DNA from: Collybia mongolica
Lineage: Eukaryota > Basidiomycota > Agaricomycetes > Agaricales > Clitocybaceae
Length of the DNA: 64,000 nucleotides
Direction: 5' to 3'
Assembly (NCBI GenBank): GCA_013420905.1
Contig: JAAXNY010000009.1
Coordinates: 1,054,001 to 1,118,000, forward strand
Positions 1-10,025 of the stretch are shown here, one piece after another. Each line of letters opens with the position of its first letter. Position 1 is the stretch's first letter. The position numbers and the translations under genes are program-made. Under the pieces are notes generated by a model. The model saw only the letters and a program-made list of their open reading frames with translations. It was not told where the DNA came from and did not search any database.

Positions 1-162
1 CTATGGGAGCTTGAAGAGTTGGAGCTCAGTATAAGTAAGTTTTTTATTTAACATTCATATTAGATAACCGATCAATTCAAAATCAATCCTAAGATAATCA
101 TCTCTGAGATCATAATAACTTTTACTCAGGAAATATCAGCGAGAGCCTCTAGATTATCTATC

Positions 163-1550
163 ATGACTGAGTTCGACCCTACAATTCATCCCCATCGTCG
201 CTGTAAGTAACATACCGTAGCCATCAAAACTTGTTCTGATCCTCTACTAGTCAACCCGCTCACCAACGAGTATGTCCTTGTCTCCCCACATCGTACCAAG
301 CGACCTTGGTTAGGACAGACAGAAGCGCCACAGCTTGGAGATTTGCCCAAGTATGATGAGAACTGCTACTTGTGTCCTGGGAACACTCGATCGGGTGGCC
401 AGAAAAACCCAGTCTACACCCACATCCATACCTTCGACAATGATTTCGCTGCGATCCTTCCAGTCCCATCGCCACTTGTGCCCACACCTCCGCATCCTCT
501 TTTGACTACGCTACCTGTTCATGGCGGCTGTGATGTGTTGATTTTTCATCCCAGGCACGATCTTACTCTTGCCAGGCTTTCTATCGACGACATTGTACGC
601 ATAATTGACGAGTGGATTCGTATCTACCACAAGAGGGGTTCACAAGAAGGCATCAAATATATTCAAATATTTGAGGTTCGAAAGTCAAATTTTCATGAGG
701 TAGGAGTTATTGAACGCTTCTCGTAGAACAAAGGATCAATAATGGGTTGCTCTAATCCTCACCCTCATGGTCAAGCCTGGGCTTTGTCAGAGATTCCAAC
801 TATACCTTCTATGGAGATCAAGTCTCTTGAACAATATTCACTTTCCAACACCCCCGTGTCGCAGGCACCCAAAGGTCCCAAAGGTTCTTATCACATGCCT
901 CTGCATTCGTCAAACACATGAACACTCTTATCAACCTCAGGGCGCCCCTGTTTGCTCTGTGAATATACTCATGTAGAAATCCATACTCCCCCGCAAGAGG
1001 GTAGAGTCGTTGTAAAAAATGGTCATTGGGTTGCCCTTGTTCCATGGTGGGCTACATGGCCTTTTGAAGTCCTGTGTGAGTACCACCTCTAGCCGAGCCT
1101 TTTTCTACTAAGCTCCAAGAAGTGCTCCCATATCGCCGTCACGTACCGGCCATTTCTGACCTTACGACCGAGGAGAAGGTTGCGTTTGCAGAAGCCCTTT
1201 CAAAAGTCACCATTAAATACGACAATTTATTTTCTTGCTCGTTTGCGTACTCGATGGGCATACATCAGCGCCCCATTCCAAGTTTAGAGCGTCAAGGGTT
1301 GAATGACGAACTGCCCGATGTGGCACATCTTCACTTGCATTTCACCCCGCCACTGTTACGAAGTGCAAGTGTTCGAAAGTTTCTGGTTGGGTAGGCTCCA
1401 GGATTTGTTTCGTTACGGAATAACCCGTCTCACTGGATAAAATGTAGCTTCGAGTTAATGGCAGAGGCACAACGTGATTTGAGCGCAGAGCAGGCTGCTG
1501 GACGGCTCAGGGAGTGTGCAGAAGTCCACTATCTTGATGGAAATTCGTAG
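163..1550 (+). CDS. GAL7: Galactose-1-phosphate uridylyltransferase, six exons
   Basis: Leloir-pathway enzyme of the cytosol that exchanges UMP between UDP-glucose and galactose-1-phosphate. Exons read as 163-202, 251-675, 727-883, 941-1075, 1123-1390 and 1448-1550, giving 375 residues, close to the family's usual length. Motifs seen: [14 protein letters not shown] near the N-terminus, CYLCPGN (zinc-binding type Cys pair), the active-site HPHGQ after GSIMGCSNP, and the C-terminal HLHLHF cluster. All five introns are 47-57 nt GT-AG, and splicing removes every apparent stop. The ATG at 163 opens [13 protein letters not shown], a normal GalT beginning. The gene looks intact. The downstream neighbour is a convergent PNKP gene, not another GAL gene, so no GAL cluster is visible here. 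Identity is from motifs and is very secure; expression control cannot be read. Confidence 0.95.
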
Positions 1551-1672
1551 TCTTGTTTCGATTTATGTTTTATCTATCATAACCCATTGGGCTGGGGTTG
1601 ACAGAATGTCCATGTTGTATAATTGAAATAGTGTGTTTATGCGAGACCTCTGTTATTCACAGGGTACGTTGA

Positions 1673-3522
1673 CTATTTTCCGTCTATCTGAAGCCACATT
1701 GACCAATGTCGTTTCTCCTCTTCACTCCCATTGAAGACCCAGTTTACCTTCTTAATTTCTGTGATGCCTTCTGACAATTCTGGTTCTTCGTAAGTCTCAC
1801 GAAAGCTCGTAAACGCCGCATAAGGCACTAGGTCTCGTCTCGGCTAACCAGTGTGCACAGTGAGTAGTTGTTTTGGGCACGTTATGAAATAGTACTTCTT
1901 GGGAAGTGGCTGATGAAGGACGATTATATGCCCGATATAGGTTATTATGCCAAGCAAGTTCAATTTGTCCAGTGAAAACAAAACACCTGAGAACGGATTG
2001 AGCTAGTTCATGAAGAATAAAGGAGTCAGCACTCGCACCTTACAGGGATATTCATTGTTTTCGCAACATCGATGTAATATTTGCGTGTAGAAGCATTGCG
2101 GTTCGTATTATCTAAAACTACGGTTAGCGCTAGAGTGTGGTCAAGAAGAAGCCGAGACCTATGACACAACTTCTACCCTCCCGAAAACCTTCTTGCATGG
2201 TCTTGACACATTTGTTACGACTGATCAATGTATCTTGATTGATATGAACATAGCCGGCAGGTTTAAAATAACGACGATAAAAGGAGGTTTTCCCTAAGCA
2301 AGGATATCCAACAAACACTACAAGTTCCTGTTTTCCGGGAGGATCTGGTAACAATGGTGTCGATGTCGGTATCAGCAAAGGGACTGGTACACCTGATATC
2401 AGTAAGAGTGAGGAATGTCAACATCAATCGCGCACGTTCGGGAAGGCTGGATACGTCAAACCCCGGCAATGAGAATGATGAATGAGGTGGAAGTTGAAGG
2501 AAGTATTCCTGGAAGACAGTTAATCTTAAGAAGCTGAGTAACAGATCTAGCACTGAGAACAGGTTACCTCTGGTGTGAAAAATGGGATGCCTATATTCAG
2601 GGCCCATTTGCGATCTGTGCTCGAGAAATCTGATTTGCGACCGGGATATTGACGACCTGCAGCATCCCCCACAAAGAACGAGGTTGATTTATCTGCCAAA
2701 AAAATGTATGTAAACTTTGTGAGGCAGATCCACCTGAATTAACTAGCCAATTTCCACGTTATCTTGGCTAAATGTATGAACCAACTCCATCCAGATCCCC
2801 GGCATAGGTTTTCTGTAGTAATCTTTCGAAGTTGCTGCGAACAATCTAAAAGGGACATTCGACAACTAAAACAATGTTGAAATGGCTTAAAATATTGACT
2901 TTAAATGACGCACTGCAGCCGCTATAAGGATAATCTTCTGCTTGAACGTCTTAAGTGCCAAAGGCTTGATTGCTTGATTTGAGATGACAACAATGGAGTA
3001 ACTTCGAAACGTCATGGGGTTCAAGGATTTTTCAATAATCAGATCAAGCTTACCCGGATTCATGGAGCCCTTTGAGTTTGGCTGGTATGGAGTCATTCCA
3101 CCATTTCCAATGGGGGTTGACTGCAGCATTCTTGTTACCAAAGTCTGACTTTATCAGGGTGCCGTCGAGATCAAAGGCTGCTACTTTTGCATGACTGATG
3201 GGCTTGAGGTTAATGCCATGTAAGCATGACTTCGCGGGCCCAAGAGGGTCCAGCCACACAAAGGGGCCTGACGCTTCAGCCTCGACTGGCTTTGTAAAGA
3301 AAGGATGGACTATTGTATGTTTACCTTGAGCTTCTTACGCACCGTTGAGGTTGAGCAAGAAGAATACCTTTCGTGGATTTCCGAATCACGGTTGGTTCTT
3401 CAATGCATTCCGCATTCCGTTTTCTTGGATTGGCACTTGGCGAAACTCCTGATTGTGTATTTATTACCCCATTAAGTCAATAAGGCATAGAGCTCACCTG
3501 GTTGGCTTCCCCCAGGAGCCAT
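1673..3522 (-). CDS. PNK1: Polynucleotide kinase 3'-phosphatase, eleven exons
   Basis: Repairs DNA ends in single-strand break repair by removing 3'-phosphates and phosphorylating 5'-OH. The protein starts [18 protein letters not shown] at 3522, with the first intron right after it. The phosphatase domain follows (HPFFTKP, WLDPLGP, then [18 protein letters not shown] with the DxDGT nucleophile, [10 protein letters not shown] and FFVGDAAGR). The kinase domain comes next with P-loop [29 protein letters not shown] and a C-terminal VNWVFNG segment. Eleven exons join in frame. One intron (2693-2747) needs a GC donor instead of GT. The usual P-loop glycine-alanine pair is replaced by Cys-Leu, but the GKT is kept. 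The gene appears intact and its 3' end faces GAL7. A 248-bp MITE lies about 170 bp upstream of the start. Fungal orthologues are called Pnk1; budding-yeast Tpp1 lacks the kinase half. Confidence 0.93.
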
Positions 3523-3692
3523 CTATACGAGAGATTCAAAATGAATACTACCTAAGTAATAAGGCTTAGGGCGCATCAGGAAAACCATCAGGCACTTTAC
3601 ATGAATACAGATTGACATTTGTTTATATTTGCACTGTGGCAAACATCTCGCATGAAAGCTGGCAGATTATGTCTCGGAGATCTCGGAGGTAA

Positions 3693-3940
3693 CCCTCAGT
3701 AAAAAATAAAGTCATGCATAGTCAGTGTAAACTCAGCAGTAATGACAAAGTCAACGAAAAGTCATACAAGAGTCAACAAAAAAGGTAATTCAAACTCATG
3801 ATTTTGTCAACTTTCAATGTGGATTCGGCCATTTGGGAGGAAATGAATGATTTTTGACTACTTTGGGCTGGCTCTTGACCATTACATTTGGGTGATGTCA
3901 AAACTCGTGACTAAAGTTTGACTTTATTTTTTACTGAGGG
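3693..3940. mobile_element. MITE with 3-bp TAA target duplication
   Basis: A 248-bp non-coding element bounded by near-perfect inverted repeats beginning CCCTCAGTAAAAAATAAAGT on the left and matched in reverse complement at the right end. The element is flanked by TAA at 3690-3692 and 3941-3943. A three-base TAA duplication is the preference of PIF/Harbinger elements, so a Tourist-like MITE is the best reading. The interior is AT-rich with many GTCA/TGAC words and no coding potential. It lies upstream of the PNKP start. Confidence 0.7.
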
Positions 3941-3943
3941 TAA

Positions 3944-4710
3944 CCCATAAACCCTAGCTTAGGTTTTATAAGCTAAGGACACGGTACCACACAATGCTTT
4001 ATCCCACTAATTGGCAAAATTACTAATCCAAATAATATATATTGCTTTAATTTGGCATGATAGGCCCTTGCTTGAAGGAAAAGCATACAACATGCATGAG
4101 GCAATATCCTTTTGTGGGAAATCCCGGTGAAATTGCAGGATCAGGACCACTTCCCTTGGCAGATCCCGCCAAGGTCAAGGGAGAGAGAACTCTAACCATC
4201 CATGGGATTTCCATGTGAGGGATGTGCTGATGGATACATAAGTTGTTGTTTACCAGAAAATTCATAGGAAGGTTCACATTTTGTCCCTGTGACATTGCTT
4301 AGTTTTGATGGAGGAATTTTTGATTATCATTGGGATGTTGCAGGGCAGGAAAGGCAAAGAAAAATTACACATGATAAAGAAAAGGATATATTAAAAATTA
4401 TGGCCCAGAGTTTTCTGTCATAGGACAGGATGGAAATAAGCAGCCTTTCCCTAACATAGGCTCAATGTGGGCACCCTGAGGAAGGGAATAGGTGGCATCC
4501 AACTATTCCCACCATAAAAACAATAAATTTCCTTTGGCAGGATCCTGCACAAAAATCCCAAGGAAAATAAAACTTGCTAGTTTCTCTCTCAAAAAGTAGA
4601 GGTGGTTCTCAAATCTAACAAAGTTGTCAGTGAACCAAGTAGAATGAAGGGCAAGTGTAAGGGCAACCCTACATTGCACCATGCTAACCCCAAGTCAGCT
4701 GATGCATAAT
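3944..4710. other. AT-rich repeat-like sequence without genes
   Basis: No open frame with recognisable content. The sequence is rich in TG/CA and poor in CG, like the adjoining decayed Gypsy element. It may be the distal part of that element's LTR or an older insertion. A small palindrome (cctagcttagg, then cctta-type complement) lies near 3950-3985. Confidence 0.4.
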
Positions 4711-4813
4711 CTAGCAGAGGAATCCAAAGTTATATTTATGAAGTCAAGTAACAGGCTATCTACTTACCTAGCAGAGGAATCCAAAGGGAATACTCTGAGG
4801 ATCCTCTGCTAGG
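4711..4813. repeat. Direct and inverted copies of a 19-bp motif
   Basis: The 19-mer ctagcagaggaatccaaag occurs at 4711-4729 and again exactly at 4768-4786. A shorter inverted copy (ggatcctctgctagg) lies at 4799-4813. The second copy and the inverted copy can pair as a hairpin. It sits within the probable LTR region of the decayed Gypsy element. Confidence 0.7.
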
Positions 4814-5097
4814 GGTCTCTATCCTATGTACCTATTCTAAACAATAGCCATGGAGTCCCATTGTTGCCATATGGCTCAGGGTTGTATTGTACACTATCTA
4901 CAAGCAAACCAATGTGCTCTGATGGGAAGCCAACATACTCAGACTGGAATCTGATGTGCAAGTGTGAGTGCTGATGTGTGAACACAAGTACTAATGTACA
5001 AGTGTGGGTACTGACATGCAAGTGCAAGTGCCAATGCCAATGTCCAATGTGTGAAGTCAGAGCCATGTGCATGGAATTGGGTGTTCCCCTTACATTA
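4814..5097 (-). repeat. Probable 3' LTR portion of the Gypsy relic
   Basis: On the minus strand the Gypsy coding region ends at 5163. A polypurine tract (complement of the C-run at 5098-5104) follows, and then a sequence opening TAATGTAAGGGGAACACC. That is the expected order coding end, PPT, 3' LTR. The LTR's far end and a matching 5' LTR were not found, so only this portion is called. Confidence 0.4.
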
Positions 5098-5162
5098 CCC
5101 CCCCTCTAGGAGTGCACATCCTTGTGTACTGTTTGAAATGGAATGTTGGTGAAGTGAACTTG

Positions 5163-8100
5163 TCAGATCTGATGTGGTGTGCATGGGTTTGCATGATAGA
5201 ATCCTCTAATACATTTGTTAGCATTTACATTGTCAGCATTAGCCCATGAGTTCTCTTTGTACCCAAAGCCCTTCCATGCGATGAGGTACTGCAGTTTGTT
5301 GTGATAGAACCAGCTGTCCAGGATTTCTTCAACTTCATAGTGTTCTTCACCATCAACAACCTTGGGTTCCAGGATGTTGGTCAGGTGCCAACCTGGGATT
5401 GGGTCATGGGGTGCAGGGAGTACATTGACAACATGGAAGATGGGGTGGATGTGTGACATAGAATTGGGAACTTTGAGGCAGTATCAATGTGTGCCAATGC
5501 ATGCTTGAACCTTGTAGGGTCCAAGGTACCAATGTGCAAACCTGGTTGATGGTCAGGTTGTGTTGATGTTACATGCTTCTAAGAATATCATGTCTCCAAC
5601 CTTGTAATCAGGTGTTGGTCTCTGTTGTTGGTTGTAGTACAATACCATGTCACCCTTTGCCTTTGTGAGTGTCACCTTGGCTTCCTCTAGGGTGGACTTC
5701 ATCCAATCATGGAACTTGTTGACTGTTTCCAAGTGTGATGGCACAGCCTGTGCTCAAAGCCCATGTGTGGATGTCGTTCAGTGTCCAGGAGGAAGGGCTA
5801 GTGCTGTGTGGAGGTGTCAATGTGGATGTTGTACTGCAATTCAGTGAGGGGGAGCAGCTTGGTCCAGTTGTCCTGTCACTCACTCACAAACACACAGAGG
5901 TACTGCTCCAGATCTTAGTTGACATGCTCTGTCTGTCCATCAGTCTGCAGGTGGTAGGCAATGGATGCTGATAACTTAATACTGAGTAGCCAATACAGTT
6001 TGTGTGTGAACTCTGCAACAAACTGCACACCCTGATCAGAAACTATTGCCTTCAGAAGTCTGTGGTTTTTCCAGATGTTTTGAAGGTAGAGTTGTACAGC
6101 TCTGAGCACTGTGACCATGGTGTGCATTTCAATGAAATGTGTGCACTTTCTGACTGAATCCACAACCACCATTATCATGTCATATCCTTGTGACTCCAGC
6201 AGTTCTACAAGGAAGTCCACACTTGTGATGTCCCATTGTCCTTCTGGTATTGGGAGCAGCTTGAGTTCACTGATTGGCAGCTGTTTCTGCACCTTTGTCT
6301 GCAGGCACAGATTGCATGTCTTGCAATACTCACTGATGTAGTGTGACATTTGCAGCTATCAGTAGTTCCTTGAGACCAGTTCCAATGTTTTCCACTGGCC
6401 TGCATGCCCTGTGATATGCATGTCATGGTGCTGTTCCACAATTCATTGGTGGAGGTCAGCATTCTTTGGCACGTAGATGCAATCTCAGAAGAAGAGCAGT
6501 TCCTCCAATTCATGCCATTCTGTACTGCAAAGTGACTCAATAGATGAACTCTTGAGTCCTTTTGCTGCTAACACAACTGCACCCTCATGTGCACCTTCCT
6601 GATTTCCCTTCCAGATGTCACAGAGGATGTCACATTCTTCACCCTCAATGAAAAGACCTTCCAGTGCATGGATTGTGGACAGTTCTGGTCAGAGAAGGAC
6701 AAGGTCCTTGTTGTCCTCACTTCTGTTGCCATGATTGGCACATCAGAAGAGAGCATCTGGCTTGCCCATACTGTGTCCAGGTTTGTGGTGCAGTGAGAAG
6801 TTGAAGTGTGGCAAGTAGAGCAACCACCAAGCCTGTTGCCAATTTAACTTCTGCACTGTGCAGAAGTACTCAAGGTTCTTGTGGTTGGTCCAGACCCCAA
6901 AGTCATGTTGTGCCCCTTCCAGGTAGTGACACCATTCCTCCATCACACAGATGATTGCAAGCATCTCCTTGTCATGGATCTCATAGTTCTGCTCTACTGC
7001 ATTCAAGCTTTTGGAGAGGAATGCAACTGGGTGCCACTTGCCATCTTTTGCACTGAGTTGCAATAGAACCATGCCCATTGCAAAGTCAGAGCTGTTGGCT
7101 TCCATGCAGAAAGATCAGTTGTCATTGGCAAATGCAAGGACTGGTTTCAATGTGACTGCACATTTGGGTTTGTTGAACACCTCTTGCTGTGCTTCCCCCC
7201 ATATGCATGGCACATCCTTTCTAGTGAGAGCCAAGAGCAGGTGCATGTGATGTGAGAAATTGCAGAAGAAATGCCAGTAGAAGTTTGTAAGGCTGAGGAA
7301 TGACTGCACTTGCTTCTTGTTTGTCAGCTTTGGCCAGTCCACAACTCTTGCAACTTTGATTGGATCCATCTTGGCATGTCCTTCTGAGATGATGAGGCCA
7401 AGATACTCAATGCGCATTTGCTCAAACTTGCACTTGTCCAGTCACAAATAGAGCTTGTGTTGCCACAAGCATTTCATGACCAAAGCCAATGCATGTTGGT
7501 GTTCTTCCTGGGTGTATGTGTAGATGAGGATGTTGTCCAGGTACACACATACCACACCTTCCATGATGAGGTCATGGAAGATGTCATTCATCATTGTCTG
7601 GAAGGTTGCTGGGATGTTTGTGAAGCCAAAGAACATAACAAGTGGCTCATAGAGTCCTTGGTTTGTGCAGAATGTGGCTTTCCACTTGTCACCTTCCTTA
7701 ATGCAGACATTATTGTACCCCCATTCCATGTCCAGCTTTGTGAAGTTCTTTGCTCTGTGCAGTTGATTGACAAGGTCAGAGATGAGCAGCAGTGGGTACT
7801 TGTTCTTTGCTGTCATTGTATTGAATATGCAGTAGCCTTGGACAGATTGGAACTTGCCATCCTTCTTCTTGATAAAGAAGAATGGTGTGGCTATTGACAA
7901 TTAGGATGGTTTAATCTGACCTGATGCAAGGTTCTCTTCCAGGAACTTGTATAATTCCTCCTGTTCGGCAACCAATAGCAGGTAGACTTTGCACAACTTG
8001 TTTTCTGCACTGAGAATAAGTTCAATTGCATGGTCCCATGGTTTGTGCTCCAGTAGTGCATCAAATGAGGTCTTAGAGAAGACATCCTCATAGTTGCGTA

Positions 8101-8671
8101 GGTAGTTGGGTGCAGCATCACAGAACAATTTAGCTTTGGAGTTCTTGCGGAAAGCTTTGGCAAGTCACTGTGAGTTGTTTGCTGTCATGTAGATCTCTTT
8201 GGGTTTGCCACCAAAGTGTACAATGAAAATCTGATCACCTTTTTCAATTGGCTTGTCAGTCAGGTCTGCAGGCAGGTTGGTATCATTGTTAGAGTTGTCA
8301 GAATCTTGTGGAAAGTCTGGGATGTCATGCAGGTCATTGGAAGTGGATGGAAGAGGTCCTGTGCAAATGGCTGGGATGTGGCGAGCTTCTGCATGCTTCT
8401 CCCATTGTTCTGCCTTGGCTTTGTCAGTGCAGGTGCAGCACTTTGCTAGACATCAGCTCATCTTCACCTTGTTTGTCTGTCAGTCCACTTCCAGGTTGTG
8501 CTTGCACAGCCAGGTGTACCCCAGGATCATGTCTTGTTTTCCAAGTCTGGTGACTGCAAATAGTACATGCTCTGAGTGTCTGTTGTACTGCAGGATGAGA
8601 TCTACCACACTACTGATCACACTGGCTTCATTGAGTGTTCTGTCCACATTATATACTGGAATGGGTTGCAC
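5163..8671 (-). pseudogene. Gypsy pol relic: protease, RT, RNase H, integrase, chromodomain
   Basis: Fragments in different frames line up as one polyprotein. The protease part holds VYNVDRTLNEA and GKQDMILGYTWL (8671-8480). RT holds TPFFFIKKKDGK, KLDMEWGYNNV and VYLDNILIY (about 8163-7442), where the catalytic YxDD box has become YLDN. RNase H holds MEANSSDFAMG and EIHDKEMLAI (7105-6743). Integrase holds CKTCNLC, TSVDFLVEL, SDQGVQF and TDGQTEHVN (6349-5915). The chromodomain holds EEHYEVEEILDSW and WKGFGYKENSW (5459-5163). The lesions are mostly TGA stops and missense changes consistent with C-to-T change at CpG. Chromodomain Gypsy elements (chromoviruses) are common in Agaricomycetes. It cannot encode an active enzyme. 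Confidence 0.88.
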
Positions 8672-8889
8672 AAGAGATCATACTGTAAGTTGGTTCTTGC
8701 AGATGTACTTGGTATCAATGAAAAGGCCAGTTGTGCTGCAGTCCAGGAGTGCAGTTATTGAAAGGTTCTCACTAGTGTCAGTGGTCTGTACTTCCACTTG
8801 GAGTTTGAGTGACTTGGGACCTGGTGTTGCAGCAACAACATAGTGTTTGGGCAGACATTGCTCCCATTCAGGAATGCAGATGTGGTGTG

Positions 8890-9572
8890 TAGGCTATAGC
8901 ACAGGTACTCCCGCGGGTATGACAAGGTTGACCCATACCTGTACCTGCATGGGTAGCAACCCATCAACCCACAGGTAGAATCAGAGCGGGTATGGGTGGG
9001 TAGCAACGGGTTAGGGTTCCCGCACAAGTTTTTGCAGTAGACAAAAACATATAGTAAAACTAAGCTCGAATCCTTAACAGTTCCCCCAGCTTCTCTAGTT
9101 CAATTTTCCCCTGGATTTTGTCCAGTAAAGCAATGGCCTTAACATCTCAACGGTAATTCTGGCCATGGACCATATTGACATATACTTCACCAACACGATC
9201 AAGTGAACTAGTGGCAACAACCCAGCAATCCAAGCAGCCATGAGAATTGCGAAGAAGACACTTAATCGTTATTATTCGCTCACGGACGCTTCAGAAACTT
9301 ACTGGATTGCTATGGGTGAGTCTTCTTTATTCTACAATTGCTCAATTGCTGATCATTGTCTCATTTCAGTTCTACATCCTCGACACAAGCTCACATACTT
9401 TAAACATGCGTGGTCAGGAACCATGCGCTATCTACAATATGGGTTGAGTACGGGATACAAAGATCTGGCAGCACTATCTATGGTACAGGTTGAGTACGGG
9501 TTACAGGTTACTAGAGTATGACCCATACCCTAACCTGTGGGTACCTGTACCTGCGACCTGCACTATAGCCTA
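8890..9572 (+). mobile_element. Non-autonomous hAT element with 8-bp target duplication
   Basis: A 683-bp insertion inside the gag region of the Gypsy relic. Its ends are inverted repeats reading TAGGCTATAG then (C/T)(A/G)CAGGT, and it is flanked on both sides by GTGGTGTG (8882-8889 and 9573-9580). An exact 8-bp duplication and TAGG-type termini are hAT hallmarks. Subterminal regions carry repeated ACCCATACC/GGGTATGG words, possible transposase-binding sites. A short piece of hAT transposase survives inside. CG dinucleotides are common here, unlike the surrounding Gypsy sequence, so the insertion is younger than the Gypsy decay. Confidence 0.9.
9240..9521 (+). pseudogene. hAT transposase fragment within the deletion derivative
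   Basis: Begins MRIAKKTLNRYYSLTDASE and, across a 54-nt-class intron starting at the gtgagt after TGGATTGCTATGG, continues VLHPRHKLTYFKHAW. The junction AM-VLHPRHKL is in frame when spliced. The LHPRHKLxYFK segment is characteristic of the C-terminal half of fungal hAT transposases. No DDE-containing catalytic region remains, so the element would depend on a full-length relative. Confidence 0.7.
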
Positions 9573-9963
9573 GTGGTGTGGTCTTTGGAGTGGTTGGAGT
9601 GGTCAGTGTAGTCAGTAGATCCTGTGTGGGTTTGCTCAGACCTTCCAATGTGATGTTTGCTTTGATAGACTTGTTCTCCAGACATGCAAACCTGTTGGAT
9701 GAGTGCACCAGTGTTGGGGTTGGTGGCAAGGTTGGGGCAGGACATCAGAACATCAGTGCTGACATCTTGGGAGGAGCATGGTGCATCAGCAGTGTAGGTC
9801 AAGTAGGTGTCAGAGGCATCAGAATGGCTGGGAATAGTGCCACATTACTGGCACAGTTGTCATCACACAGTGTTGCTGCTTCATAGGTCTTGTCATTATT
9901 GAGATATACAATGTTTTCTATTGTGGGAAAGTTTGACCCAAAGCAGAAAAGACCTCTTGTAAA

Positions 9964-10025
9964 CATGCTTATGTTTGTCAACTATGCTGTTAGCTCTAAC
10001 AGCATAGTTGACAAATGTAAGTATG
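9964..10025. repeat. 62-bp hairpin-forming inverted repeat
   Basis: Two 30-nt arms separated by CT. The inner 18 bp or so (gtcaactatgctgttag and its complement) pair perfectly and the outer part has three mismatches. It marks the edge of the Gypsy relic. It could be a foldback footprint or a junction of two element ends; nothing in it is coding. Confidence 0.75.

Larger units (their letters stand above)
5098..9980 (-). mobile_element. Decayed Ty3/Gypsy chromovirus, interrupted by a hAT element
   Basis: On the minus strand, in order from high to low coordinates: a probable gag remnant (about 9980-9573), a hAT insertion (8890-9572), protease, reverse transcriptase, RNase H, integrase, chromodomain, PPT. 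Many in-frame TGA stops sit where related elements carry Arg. By eye there are only about ten CG dinucleotides between 5108 and 8880, while TG and CA abound. This is the pattern left by methylated-CpG deamination or a RIP-like process. The element is dead and old; no clear 5' LTR was recognised. Confidence 0.8.

Noticed and set aside
1381..1447. Apparent premature stop in GAL7 after KFLVG
   Set aside because: A 57-nt GT-AG intron (1391-1447) restores the frame to [11 protein letters not shown].
2263..2607. 114-codon minus-strand frame read as a separate gene
   Set aside because: It runs through two introns of the PNKP gene; the correct exons switch frame at GT-AG sites.
7418..7897. 159-codon open frame on the plus strand
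   Set aside because: It is the antisense of the Gypsy reverse-transcriptase relic, whose minus-strand translation carries recognisable RT motifs.
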